Shown here in pieces: positions 1 through 7,915 of a stretch of DNA of 33,822 bases. Source of the DNA: Candidatus Enterococcus testudinis (GTDB lineage: Bacteria > Bacillota > Bacilli > Lactobacillales > Enterococcaceae); the NCBI RefSeq assembly GCF_002140915.1, contig NZ_NGKU01000001.1, positions 1,580,378-1,614,199 on the forward strand. The letters are read 5' to 3'. The translations under genes were made by a program, and so were the position numbers. A model generated the notes under the pieces. That model was not told the origin of the DNA. It worked only from the letters and a program-made list of their open reading frames with translations, and did no database searches. Each line of letters begins with the position of its first letter. Position 1 is the first letter of the stretch.

Positions 1-272
1 ATTTAGTTGTTGCTACTAATGTAACAAAAGCCGATTTTCATTTTTTTTTGAATAATCTTAAAAAAACAGGTTTTTTCAAAATAACATTCCAGATGTATAG
101 TTAATGATGTTCCAAAAATTGCGCAGTTTAAGCGCATGTTTTGCATAAATTATATATGGACAAAGAGGGGATGAAAGAAACAGGTTTACTATTTATTTGA
201 TGTTGCTGGTCATTTTTGCTCGTCACTTTAGCCCAAACATATTTATCAAAAGGAAAGAAGGAAACTGTACTC
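1..272. other. Intergenic region upstream of the WxL locus
   Basis: AT-rich stretch without a convincing gene. It holds an inverted repeat TGCGC/GCGCA around 120-136 and T- and A-rich runs. A purine-rich site (AAAGAGGGG, about 160) precedes a nine-codon ORF (ATG at about 171). I could not settle on a sigma-A promoter: the TATATA-like run near 152 has no good -35 at the right distance. The locus may therefore be transcribed from further upstream, outside the window. Confidence 0.4.
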
Positions 273-1112
273 ATGAAACGCTATCCATTTGCACTAGCTG
301 CAACACTATCCGTTATGTCTTTAAGTAGTGCACAAACAATTTTTGCTGAAGAAACAACGGAGACTACTCCTAAGAACATCGAAACAACAGGTACGATCAC
401 TTTTACACCGGCTGAAGGCCCATCGGTTGTCGTGCCACCAGTAGAAGAACCGGATGTTAACCCTCCTGAAATACCGGATAAAACTGCAGGTCCTTTGGCG
501 ATTGTTCACGCTCCTACACTAAACTTCGGGAAGCAAGAGATTTCTGTTGAAGACAAAACATATGAGATGCAAGCGGAACGAGCAACAACGATGGAGAATG
601 AGGAACAAGCAACAACCAAGGGTGGCGATATTGTCCCCTATGTCAGCTTTGTTCAAGTACAAGATTTACGGGGAACGAACGCTGGTTGGAATCTCAAGGT
701 CAGCTTAAGCGCATTTAAATCAACGGGTACACAAAATGATACACTTGAAGGAGCTGAGCTTACATTTGCAGGAGGAGCTATCAATTATTCTGGAGGAGAA
801 GCGAGTGAACCGAAATTAGCCTATAAGGAGAAACTAGAAATAGAACCAGGTGAAGGAAGCAGCTATGTAATGACAGCTAAATCAGCAAATGTCGAAAAAG
901 AACAGATTGGCGAAGGTGCTGGTGTAACATCATTGATATGGGGGAATCAGGAAGACCTAAACAGTTCATACAATAAAACAAATGATCTTGATAAAGTAGT
1001 TAATAAGTCGATTACTCTCTTCGTACCAGGAAACACCACCAAAGACGCTGCAACCTATACAGCAACCTTAACATGGGAATTAACCAATACACCACCGAAT
1101 GACATCGAATAA
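273..1112 (+). CDS. WxL domain surface protein
   Basis: Secreted cell-surface protein of the WxL family, which binds peptidoglycan non-covalently through its C-terminal domain. The start is set at the ATG at 273, not at an upstream in-frame TTG, because AAGGAAAGAAGG lies about 10 bases before it and the protein then begins with a classical signal peptide (MKRYPFALAATLSVM..., cleavage likely near TIFAEE). A Pro/Glu-rich linker follows (about residues 40-75). The rest is the WxL domain with both hallmark motifs, GWNLKVSL mid-protein and TLTWELTN at the very C-terminus. Length is 279 residues, usual for a short WxL protein. It lies 39 bases upstream of a WxLIP gene, the standard partner in these clusters. 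Confidence 0.9.
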   Translation: MKRYPFALAATLSVMSLSSAQTIFAEETTETTPKNIETTGTITFTPAEGPSVVVPPVEEPDVNPPEIPDKTAGPLAIVHAPTLNFGKQEISVEDKTYEMQAERATTMENEEQATTKGGDIVPYVSFVQVQDLRGTNAGWNLKVSLSAFKSTGTQNDTLEGAELTFAGGAINYSGGEASEPKLAYKEKLEIEPGEGSSYVMTAKSANVEKEQIGEGAGVTSLIWGNQEDLNSSYNKTNDLDKVVNKSITLFVPGNTTKDAATYTATLTWELTNTPPNDIE

Positions 1113-1151
1113 ACACCATAGATATATAAACAAGAAAGGACAATCATCGGC

Positions 1152-2210
1152 ATGCACAAACAAGTTGAAATACGTCATTTACAATTGAACAAACTCATTC
1201 TTTCTTTGAGTGTGCTGATCTTTTTCTTTTTGGGAAACGTGACGATCCACGCTGAAGAAAGTGCAGATTTTTATGTAACACCAATATTACCAACAAGTCA
1301 GCTCTCAGGCACAGAAAGCTATTTCAATGTGTCATTAGCACCGAATGAAAGAGAAACGCTGAAGCTCACACTCATGAATGCCGGCAATACACCGATATCT
1401 ATCAGCGTCACGCCTCATACAGCTTATACAAATAACAATGGCGTGGTGGAATACGGTAGAGATGCTGAAGAACCCAATCAATCATTGGAATGGTCAATAG
1501 ATAAATTGTTGGCAACACCGGGAATCGTTCACCTGAAGGCCAATGAAACGAAAACAATCGACATCACGTTGAAAATGCCAAATAAAGCCTTCGACGGGAT
1601 ATTAACAGGTGGAATCCGACTTCAAAAAGTGGCAGAGTCTACAAAAGAAACAGAAGAAAGCCAACAGCTGTCGATTGATAATGAATTTGCTTATGTGATA
1701 GGTGTCGTAGCAAGAAACAATCAAGAGGAGATTCAAGCTGATTTAACCTTGTTGGATATTCTTCCTGATCAAATGAACTATCGCAATGTCTTCAGCGCAG
1801 TGATCCAAAATAGTTTTCCTGCTTTTGTGAACAAACTATCAGTTGAGGCAAAAATAACACGCAAGGGCAACAGTGAAGTCCTATACCAAGCGACCAAAGA
1901 CGATATGCAGATGGCGCCGAACTCTTCTTTCAACTTTCCAATCCCTCTAATGGGCAACTCTTTTAAAAGCGGTACATATATCGCAGAAATCAACGCATCA
2001 TCCGGAGAGAATACATGGGAATGGCGACAAGAGTTTACGGTTAAATCAGAGGAAGCCAAGACGTTCAATCAAAGCGATGTAACGATCGATCATTCTTTCA
2101 ATTGGTGGCTAATCGTGGTTATCACTGTGATCATTATTTTATTAGGTATTATCGTCGCACTTTTGATCAAACAAAGGAAATTTGACTCTATATCAAAGAA
2201 AAGTGAGTGA
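1152..2210 (+). CDS. WxLIP protein (DUF916 and DUF3324 domains)
   Basis: Membrane-anchored extracellular protein of the WxL-interacting type. A signal peptide covers about residues 1-35. An Ig-like DUF916 region (peptidoglycan-binding, from ADFYVTPILP to about residue 150) is followed by DUF3324 (from EFAYVIGVVA to about residue 305). One C-terminal membrane helix (WWLIVVITVIIILLG, about 318-342) and a basic tail (KQRKF) follow. Length, 352 residues, is typical of the family. It is proposed to tether WxL proteins at the membrane-wall interface, and its place between two WxL genes fits. An AAAGGA site lies 11 bases before the ATG. Confidence 0.92.
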   Translation: MHKQVEIRHLQLNKLILSLSVLIFFFLGNVTIHAEESADFYVTPILPTSQLSGTESYFNVSLAPNERETLKLTLMNAGNTPISISVTPHTAYTNNNGVVEYGRDAEEPNQSLEWSIDKLLATPGIVHLKANETKTIDITLKMPNKAFDGILTGGIRLQKVAESTKETEESQQLSIDNEFAYVIGVVARNNQEEIQADLTLLDILPDQMNYRNVFSAVIQNSFPAFVNKLSVEAKITRKGNSEVLYQATKDDMQMAPNSSFNFPIPLMGNSFKSGTYIAEINASSGENTWEWRQEFTVKSEEAKTFNQSDVTIDHSFNWWLIVVITVIIILLGIIVALLIKQRKFDSISKKSE

Positions 2211-2217
2211 CCAATCT

Positions 2218-4581
2218 ATGCTAGGCAAAATATGTAAAAGAGTCACTGTGAGGATTCTTTTGCTTTCAATCCCTTTACCGATTGCATTGAATACAATTGC
2301 AGCCGCTGAGGAGAACTCAGATTCTACAATAACTTCTCAGCAACCGCAAAGCGAAAAGGAAGAAGGAGAGGAAGCGGCGCAGCTTCCGACTGTATGTACT
2401 TTTGGTTCAGAAGAGATAAGTGGGGTAGAAGGGGCACAACTACCGTTTGAGTTGCAGGCGAATACGCCAGTAACTAATGTGATATTAACGGTACCTGTGC
2501 AGATACAATTAATCAATGCAACAAGTGATGAGCATATAGCCTTATCGAAAGTGTCAGAGACCCAGTGGCAAATCAATACGAGAAGTCCACAAACACAATT
2601 CAATCTCGCGGCTGTGACTGATCAAGCAGGTAATTATGTAATAACAATAGAGGACCAGCAGTTATTGCTTAAAATAACTGCTGGTCCAACTGAAGGACAA
2701 GGCGATGATTCGAAAGCGGAAACCGATGTAAACTTAGAGAGCTCTGCCAACTCAAGTAGTGTCTTTACTGTTGACACGTTTGAAAAACTACAAGCTGAAA
2801 TCAACAATGCGCCAGATAATCAAGAAAAAACGATTCAAATCACTGCGTCTTTTGCTTTTAAACAAACTATAACTATTCCGAAGTATAAAATAATAACACT
2901 GATAGCAGATGAGGAATTCCTTTTGACGAATCCGACTTCTGAATATTGCCGACATCACTTTCACGTTGTCGATGGGCAGCTTACCTTAAAACATCATATT
3001 ACTTTAGATGGTGGCGGTGTCTATTCTATGGGGGAAAGCGGGCTTTTTAGGCTTGCAGGAGGCATCATCCAAAATGGAATTTTAACAGATGAAGGAAACG
3101 CAGTAAATATCGAATACAATGGAAAGATTCAAATAATTGACGGCATCATCCGTCAATCTTCAAGCCCAGCAGTCTATATTTGGACAGGTACTTTAGAGAT
3201 GCTCGGGGGAACGATTGAAAATAATGCGAATGCTGGTGTCTTTTTAGTAGATAAAAACTCAAAGTTTGACATGCGTGATGGACGTATTGCCAACAACAAC
3301 TCAGCAGGTGTACTCATGCGAGGTGGAAATTTCAACATGTTTGGCGGAACAATCAGCAACAATAAAGCCGGACTTCAACTTGCAGCTGGCTATTTTGAAA
3401 TGAATGGCGGTTCAATTGAACAGAATTCCTCAAGTACAACTGGGGGAGGCGTACGGGTAGGAGCAGCTGCCAAAGCAGTTTTTAATAGCGGCGCAATCAT
3501 CAACAATCATAGTGGCATCCATGGTGGCGGGATTGGCTTTGAACATTTGACCAAAGAACAAGTTATCAAAGAGGCGGTCACTTTCAGCGGAAACACATCA
3601 TCCAAAAGTTATCATCCGCCTATTGATGTTGAAACGGTATTTCCAAACATTCTATCACGGAACAGTTCATTAACAACATATACGCATCCATTGAACGGTT
3701 TTGACGTTGGATACATTGCCAGCGATCCGCAATTCATTAACGTTAAAATGAGCAAGAATATCGATAAAGCAGGTTTTTTGAAAATCAATAAACAACCGTA
3801 TACAGAGAACGTTTTGATGGCTACTCATACGTGCACAACGATTGAAGCTATACCGGAAAAAGGCTATGCATTTATTGAATGGCAAGTCACTTCTAGCGAT
3901 GGATCAAAGAGAACTTTGACAAAAGCAAGCACGACATTAGATGTCGAAGATTCCGATGTGACGGTTCAAGCTATTTTTAAACGAATGCCAGTTGCACCTG
4001 TTGACCCTCTCGATCCTGAAACAGATATTAATCCTGAGAATAAACCGGACATCCCCGAAGAACAAGGGCCCCTGAGTATTGACTTTGTTTCTCAATTTAC
4101 ATTTGGGGAGCAAAAAATATCTGCACAGGATGCAGTCTATTATGCTGAACCTCAGAAGATAGCCACGGTTGATCAAAATATCAATCGACCAAACTATGTT
4201 CAAATCAGCGACCGTCGTAGTACCGATGGCGATGGTTGGACACTTTCTGTCACGCAAAACAAACCATTTACGAATGAAAATGGGCATCAATTAAATGGCG
4301 CACTGCTCACTTTGCATAATCAAGCAGTGGTAAGTACTGAATCTGGTGAACGCCCAGAAATCATAAATAAAGATGTAGTTTATTTGGAAGTAAATGCGCG
4401 CTCACCGTTATTATCAGCCGATGAAGCAGCAGGTAAGGGGACGTGGGTCTATCGTTTTGGCGACGAACAAACACAATCTAAAAGTGTCGCACTTTATGTA
4501 CCTATGAAAGCTACACCTCAAAAAGGTACCTATACAACAACGCTTACTTGGGAACTGAGCAACGTGCCGAAAAATGAATGA
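2218..4581 (+). CDS. Large WxL domain protein with parallel beta-helix region
   Basis: Secreted 787-residue surface protein. I prefer the ATG at 2218 over the in-frame TTG at 2182, which lies inside the preceding gene. GTGAGTGA overlaps the end of that gene and the protein then starts with a signal peptide (MLGKICKRVTVRILLLSIPL). After an acidic linker comes a region rich in repeats of the form GGxI..N.A.xG (about residues 250-470), typical of right-handed parallel beta-helices. An InlB-B-repeat-like segment follows (GYAFIEWQV..., about 545-590), then a Pro-rich spacer (PLDPETDINPENKPDIPEE) and a C-terminal WxL domain with GWTLSV and TLTWELSN. The combination suggests a ligand-binding or glycan-interacting adhesin. 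The ligand cannot be read from the sequence. Confidence 0.85.
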   Translation: MLGKICKRVTVRILLLSIPLPIALNTIAAAEENSDSTITSQQPQSEKEEGEEAAQLPTVCTFGSEEISGVEGAQLPFELQANTPVTNVILTVPVQIQLINATSDEHIALSKVSETQWQINTRSPQTQFNLAAVTDQAGNYVITIEDQQLLLKITAGPTEGQGDDSKAETDVNLESSANSSSVFTVDTFEKLQAEINNAPDNQEKTIQITASFAFKQTITIPKYKIITLIADEEFLLTNPTSEYCRHHFHVVDGQLTLKHHITLDGGGVYSMGESGLFRLAGGIIQNGILTDEGNAVNIEYNGKIQIIDGIIRQSSSPAVYIWTGTLEMLGGTIENNANAGVFLVDKNSKFDMRDGRIANNNSAGVLMRGGNFNMFGGTISNNKAGLQLAAGYFEMNGGSIEQNSSSTTGGGVRVGAAAKAVFNSGAIINNHSGIHGGGIGFEHLTKEQVIKEAVTFSGNTSSKSYHPPIDVETVFPNILSRNSSLTTYTHPLNGFDVGYIASDPQFINVKMSKNIDKAGFLKINKQPYTENVLMATHTCTTIEAIPEKGYAFIEWQVTSSDGSKRTLTKASTTLDVEDSDVTVQAIFKRMPVAPVDPLDPETDINPENKPDIPEEQGPLSIDFVSQFTFGEQKISAQDAVYYAEPQKIATVDQNINRPNYVQISDRRSTDGDGWTLSVTQNKPFTNENGHQLNGALLTLHNQAVVSTESGERPEIINKDVVYLEVNARSPLLSADEAAGKGTWVYRFGDEQTQSKSVALYVPMKATPQKGTYTTTLTWELSNVPKNE

Positions 4582-4604
4582 TTGCAGATAGATGCAGATT
4601 TCAT

Positions 4605-4642
4605 AAAAAACGCTTATTATTCTGTTTGAATAAGCGTTTTTT
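4605..4642. terminator. Bidirectional intrinsic terminator after the WxL locus
   Basis: CGCTTATT (4611-4618) pairs perfectly with AATAAGCG (4629-4636). Six A's flank it on the left and six T's on the right, so it works in both directions. It sits between the convergent WxL gene (ends 4581) and the nuclease gene (ends 4649). Confidence 0.9.
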
Positions 4643-4648
4643 CGTATT

Positions 4649-5206
4649 TCATTGTTTATCGTGAATCAAAGATTCTTCTATCATTTTTGTTAATGTTTTT
4701 CGATCCCAAAGTTCTACATGCAGTTTTTTTGATAATTGTTTGGCAGAATCGGTAAAAGAACTATTGGTTAAGACAATGGCTTTGTCGAGAGCATAATAAC
4801 CAATTCCAGCATAAACTTCTTGGATTGCTTTATTACCAACATTCTTTTTCCAACGCTTGCATTGTATTCCATAAGTAACGCCGTTTTTAGAAGCAATCAC
4901 ATCTATTCCTTGATCGCCGTGCGCCTTTGTTTGTCTAATTTTTTGAAATTGATGTTTAGCCAATAAAAATGTCGTATATTCCTCAAATTCATTTCCGGAC
5001 ATCATATCAATAGTTTCTAATTGCGCACTTGAAAAGCGCTTGCGTTTACTCAAAAGGGGATAAAGCCACGTACTCAATCCCAAAATCATTGAACCAATTC
5101 CTATGTATAATAACATATCGTTACTATCATCAAGAAAGTAATAAAGTAAAACTAAAAAAATCCCCACCACAAACAGTTTAAACTTCTCATTATCCTTCTT
5201 CGGCAT
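4649..5206 (-). CDS. Membrane-anchored Mrr-type restriction endonuclease
   Basis: 185-residue protein with two predicted membrane helices (about residues 10-27 and 33-50), a short basic loop and an Mrr_cat domain of the PD-(D/E)XK fold. The active site is visible: GNEFE near residue 73 (the usual helix glutamate), D102 in GDQGIDV, and Q115-C-K117 in GIQCKRW. Mrr-family enzymes cut modified or foreign DNA. Small versions with N-terminal membrane helices are frequent in Firmicutes and may act on incoming DNA. Specificity is unknown. AAAGGAG lies at a normal distance before the ATG. It is a single gene facing the WxL locus, divergent from the small ORFs at 5324. Confidence 0.85.
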   Translation of the reverse strand: MPKKDNEKFKLFVVGIFLVLLYYFLDDSNDMLLYIGIGSMILGLSTWLYPLLSKRKRFSSAQLETIDMMSGNEFEEYTTFLLAKHQFQKIRQTKAHGDQGIDVIASKNGVTYGIQCKRWKKNVGNKAIQEVYAGIGYYALDKAIVLTNSSFTDSAKQLSKKLHVELWDRKTLTKMIEESLIHDKQ

Positions 5207-5323
5207 ATGACACTCCTTTAATCTATGTTTTAGAATATTATATCATAAATCAGCAAACTGATATTATTTTATGATAAAAAAACAAATTAGATTGAAAAAC
5301 ATGGTCCAGATAAATCGGAACTC
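5207..5323. promoter_or_regulatory. Divergent promoter region with nested inverted repeats
   Basis: On the minus strand a TGA-TATAAT extended -10 lies before the nuclease gene, without a clear -35. Two nested inverted repeats overlap it: TATCATAAA (5241-5249) with TTTATGATA (5268-5276), and inside it ATCAG (5249-5253) with CTGAT (5258-5262). The arrangement could be an operator that controls both divergent genes; no regulator is identified. Confidence 0.45.
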
Positions 5324-5548
5324 ATGCTTTATTTAAAAGATTATTTTGTCTATGGATCTGCGAATGCGTTTGATAAACTAACAAAACGCATTCAAAAGCA
5401 AAGCTATAATCTTACAGTCGATGATCTTTCAATGATTTTACAAGGAGTCTATGAAGAATGTTCTAACGCTGGTATCGTCAGCAACTATTCAAAAAATCAA
5501 ATCATAGAGGAATTACACAAAATCCAACATAGAAAGGAATCTGAGTGA
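5324..5548 (+). CDS. Small protein of unknown function
   Basis: 74-residue, probably mostly helical, charged cytoplasmic protein without membrane segments. I do not recognise the family. Its C-terminus (NQIIEELHKIQHRKES) is strongly charged. The stop codon overlaps the start of the next ORF, so the two are probably translationally coupled. The start is uncertain because only a weak GGA lies upstream of the ATG. The pair sits among nuclease and AAA+ genes. A small-partner or toxin-antitoxin role is conceivable, but nothing in the sequence shows it. Confidence 0.6.
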   Translation: MLYLKDYFVYGSANAFDKLTKRIQKQSYNLTVDDLSMILQGVYEECSNAGIVSNYSKNQIIEELHKIQHRKESE

Positions 5549-5811
5549 TCTATATGCAAATCAATGATTTAATCGATCGTTACCAGCAACAAGCAGAAAA
5601 ACTTGAAATCAAATTAAAACGACTAGTAGCAAAAGAAATCAAATCAGCAAACGACCAGCAACGCTTAGGAATCATTCAAGGCCAACTGATGAACATTGAT
5701 ACAGTGATTGATGATTTGCTTGCGCTGGAGCCACAAATGAACCAAACAAACTTTGGTTTGATCATACAAACACTCAAAAGAAGAACTTTAAACAACAATC
5801 AACCAAATTGA
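5545..5811 (+). CDS. Small coiled-coil protein of unknown function
   Basis: 88-residue helical protein. Residues about 5-45 (LIDRYQQQAEKLEIKLKRL...) have heptad-like spacing that suggests a coiled coil. Two starts are possible. GTG at 5545 overlaps the upstream TGA stop and has AAAGGA six bases before it. ATG at 5554 is 15 bases from the same site. I chose GTG for the spacing. It is coupled to the 74-residue ORF. Family and function not recognised. Confidence 0.6.
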   Translation: MIYMQINDLIDRYQQQAEKLEIKLKRLVAKEIKSANDQQRLGIIQGQLMNIDTVIDDLLALEPQMNQTNFGLIIQTLKRRTLNNNQPN

Positions 5812-6111
5812 GTTAAAAAGAGAGGTTTTTGCGTTAAAAAGCAACTAAGAGGGACCCTAAAAGGATAAAAGCAGACTTGTTGGAACCTAAACTTTTTTCA
5901 ATGTAACTTTGTATAATATATATTATGTAAACTAAAATATAAAATTTATTACTTATGATTAAATCTATCCTATTATCCTTAAACCACCCTCTTCTCAGTG
6001 CCATATTTGCTGCATATATACTATAAAATCCATAATTAGCCATTTATGCCAATAAACTTGGATTTTATAGCAAAAAAGTATAAACAGATCAGCAACATTC
6101 ACAACTTAATC
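5812..6111. other. Gene-free AT-rich gap with a 12-base inverted repeat
   Basis: I see no convincing gene here. A 69-codon minus-strand frame (5834-6043) has no ribosome site and biased composition. CTATAAAATCCA (6021-6032) is perfectly repeated in inverted orientation as TGGATTTTATAG (6059-6070), with 26 bases between. It has no U-run and may be a cruciform or a remnant of a small mobile element. Confidence 0.4.
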
Positions 6112-6957
6112 CTACATGCGACTAGCTAATTCTAAATGATTCATGACTGAAGCTTTTCTAATAATGCCCATACCAGGAAACTTGTTTTGCTGAACAGATT
6201 CTTGCAACAATTGTAATCCAAGTGTTTGTGTTGGAAATAATTGTTCATGATCAGCTAATTGAACCATGACTTGGAGAAATTTTTCTTTTTGCGTTGCTAA
6301 ATCTTCATCAGAAACCAAATGTATGATCCGTAAATCATCGAAATCATCTGGAAATAGCCAATGAATCGCAATCCGTTTTGACGGATAACTGGAAGAATAA
6401 TAAATCTTGCTGTCGATTGAAAAATCACAATAGCCTGCAAATCCCAGTGATTCGTAAGTCTTTTTTCGGGAAGAAAATAACTCCGTCTCATATTCGGTAT
6501 AAAAAGAATTCTTGGGCAATCGTGTAAAAGGATCTTCCATAATGATTTTTGGGCCTTGAACATGATTCAACAAACGAAATTCCTTACTTAATAACGTCGG
6601 CAGTTGATTATTTGACCAATCACTTTCTAGAGCGGCCTCAGCTTGATGAATAATAAACATATCTGGCTGTGTTTCATAGGTTTCGATTGGCTGATCAACG
6701 ATTCTTGCTTTGCGTAAAGGAATAGCAGCCAATTCTTGCAATCCGTCATCAGTCAAAAAATCGCCGGCTGAAGGATTATCGATTATAAAACAAGGATGAT
6801 TTTTCTGTGCTAGTAACTCGATGAGTGACCAGAAGGTTTTCGATTGTTTCACTGGCTCAATGATTGGCTGAATACTTTGCGACAGCATATCTGATTCCAA
6901 TAAATTTTTCAGTGCCAATAAATCGTATTGTTTGCCTCGAAAATACGGATAGTACAC
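6112..6957 (-). CDS. sce7725 family protein
   Basis: 281-residue soluble protein that I recognise as sce7725-like from its opening MYYPYFRGKQYDLLALKNL and the IIEPVK motif soon after. The start is taken as GTG at 6957 because family members begin MYYPY.RGKQ and AAGAAGG then lies nine bases upstream. An alternative GTG at 6966 forms a GTGA overlap with the stop of the upstream gene. Either way the two genes are tightly coupled. Biochemical function is unknown for the family. It usually sits next to an sce7726-type protein, and here the neighbour is a nuclease-like protein in that position. The fold may be related to phage 'beta' proteins; this is a weak inference. Confidence 0.75.
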   Translation of the reverse strand: MYYPYFRGKQYDLLALKNLLESDMLSQSIQPIIEPVKQSKTFWSLIELLAQKNHPCFIIDNPSAGDFLTDDGLQELAAIPLRKARIVDQPIETYETQPDMFIIHQAEAALESDWSNNQLPTLLSKEFRLLNHVQGPKIIMEDPFTRLPKNSFYTEYETELFSSRKKTYESLGFAGYCDFSIDSKIYYSSSYPSKRIAIHWLFPDDFDDLRIIHLVSDEDLATQKEKFLQVMVQLADHEQLFPTQTLGLQLLQESVQQNKFPGMGIIRKASVMNHLELASRM

Positions 6958-6962
6958 GCCAC

Positions 6963-7643
6963 TCACCCTTCTTCCTGTTTAGTCAATAAAAACCGTGCTT
7001 CTAACGCGTCATAGGCTGCTCTGGTTGCTGCCAGCTCTTCTTTCAAAGACTCGATTGCTTGACTCTGTGTGTCTTCAATAAATCGATCATAGTAATTGAC
7101 CCCGCCACCAAATAAATCATAGGCTGGTTGGCGTTTCTTTAACTCTTGATACAAGCGTTCGGTCGAAAAAACGCGCAATCCCCGAGCAGTCTGTTTGGCT
7201 TTCCCTACTTCCCTGGCTTGTGCAGTGATCAAGCGAAACAAGAGCGACTTTTCGGATACTTGCAGCGCTTGGCGCTGTGGTTTCTTTTCGACGCTGAAAT
7301 AGCCTTTTCGACCACTATCTTTATCTAGAAACGGATGATATACAAGTACACCGATCGTTGGAAGGATCTGGTCTTTGACTTTCTCGAATAATGCTTGGGG
7401 CAAAACAAAATAATTATAATGACCGATAAAAGAAAGTTTGGCTTTTGAACGAAAATCCGCCAAACTGACTTTCAATTCATAGCAACGCCACTCAAATTCA
7501 TCCTCCGCCGTTAAGCGACAACTGAGGGTATCCACGATCCCTTGGTCATCAGGCATGATGACTTCTTCGACAACGATGTCGCTATTTTCACGACAATAAT
7601 AGTACAGTGCTTCTTCCATTTCGATCGTTAATGCTGTTTTCAC
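6963..7643 (-). CDS. PD-(D/E)XK nuclease-like protein (MmcB/sce7726-like position)
   Basis: 226 residues. The N-terminal half resembles MmcB/DUF1052-like and sce7726-like proteins: an aspartate in GIVDTL (D38), then EWRCYELKVSLADF with E56-x-K58, the signature of a PD-(D/E)XK nuclease core. The sequence around GHYNYFVLP fits the next strand of that fold. The C-terminus (about 185-226) is a predicted coiled coil. The start is GTG at 7643 with a weak site; no better in-frame start is seen. The stop overlaps the start region of the sce7725-like gene. Probable role: DNA-cleaving or DNA-binding part of a two-protein module, perhaps in defence or repair (inference). Confidence 0.65.
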   Translation of the reverse strand: MKTALTIEMEEALYYYCRENSDIVVEEVIMPDDQGIVDTLSCRLTAEDEFEWRCYELKVSLADFRSKAKLSFIGHYNYFVLPQALFEKVKDQILPTIGVLVYHPFLDKDSGRKGYFSVEKKPQRQALQVSEKSLLFRLITAQAREVGKAKQTARGLRVFSTERLYQELKKRQPAYDLFGGGVNYYDRFIEDTQSQAIESLKEELAATRAAYDALEARFLLTKQEEG

Positions 7644-7681
7644 GATACCAACAACTTCTTTCTTGTAGACTCAATAAGTTA

Positions 7682-7710
7682 AGTATAAAACATATGTTCG
7701 CATTTGTGAA
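7682..7710 (-). promoter_or_regulatory. Sigma-A promoter of the sce7725/nuclease pair
   Basis: On the minus strand TTCACA (7705-7710), a 17-base spacer, then TATACT (7682-7687), about 40 bases before the GTG at 7643. The octamer GCGAACAT occurs twice around it, about 35 bases apart. Confidence 0.65.
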
Positions 7711-7863
7711 GGAGTGAGTCAATAAATGTTCGCTAGAGATTGATTTTTAGATTACCTGACCAGTTTTAAGAAAACAGCATGCGCCCACTCCTTTTCCCTT
7801 CAATATACCGATACGCTACAAAAGAAATAACCTATCCTTTGTTTACATAATAATATTATCGAT

Positions 7864-7899
7864 AAAAAACGAGACACACTTTTTCTAAAGTATATCTCG
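7864..7899 (-). terminator. Intrinsic terminator of the AAA+/vWA operon
   Basis: Thirteen-pair hairpin (arms 7870-7882 and 7887-7899, two G-U pairs in the RNA, AGAA loop), followed on the minus strand by six U's. It starts 16 bases after the stop codon of the AAA+/vWA gene and separates it from the sce7725/nuclease pair. Confidence 0.88.
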
Positions 7900-7915
7900 C
7901 TTGTATGTTATACAT

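Noticed and set aside
216-272. Upstream TTG start for the first WxL protein, or a small LPXTG-type gene before it
   Set aside because: No ribosome site at 216. The frames before 273 are interrupted and show no LPXTG motif.
5834-6043. 69-codon minus-strand ORF
   Set aside because: No ribosome site, biased AT-driven composition, and part of it overlaps an inverted repeat.
7770-7800. Four-codon ORF with AAAGGAG upstream (minus strand) before the sce7725/nuclease pair
   Set aside because: Too short to support, not linked to any hairpin, and upstream of the predicted promoter.
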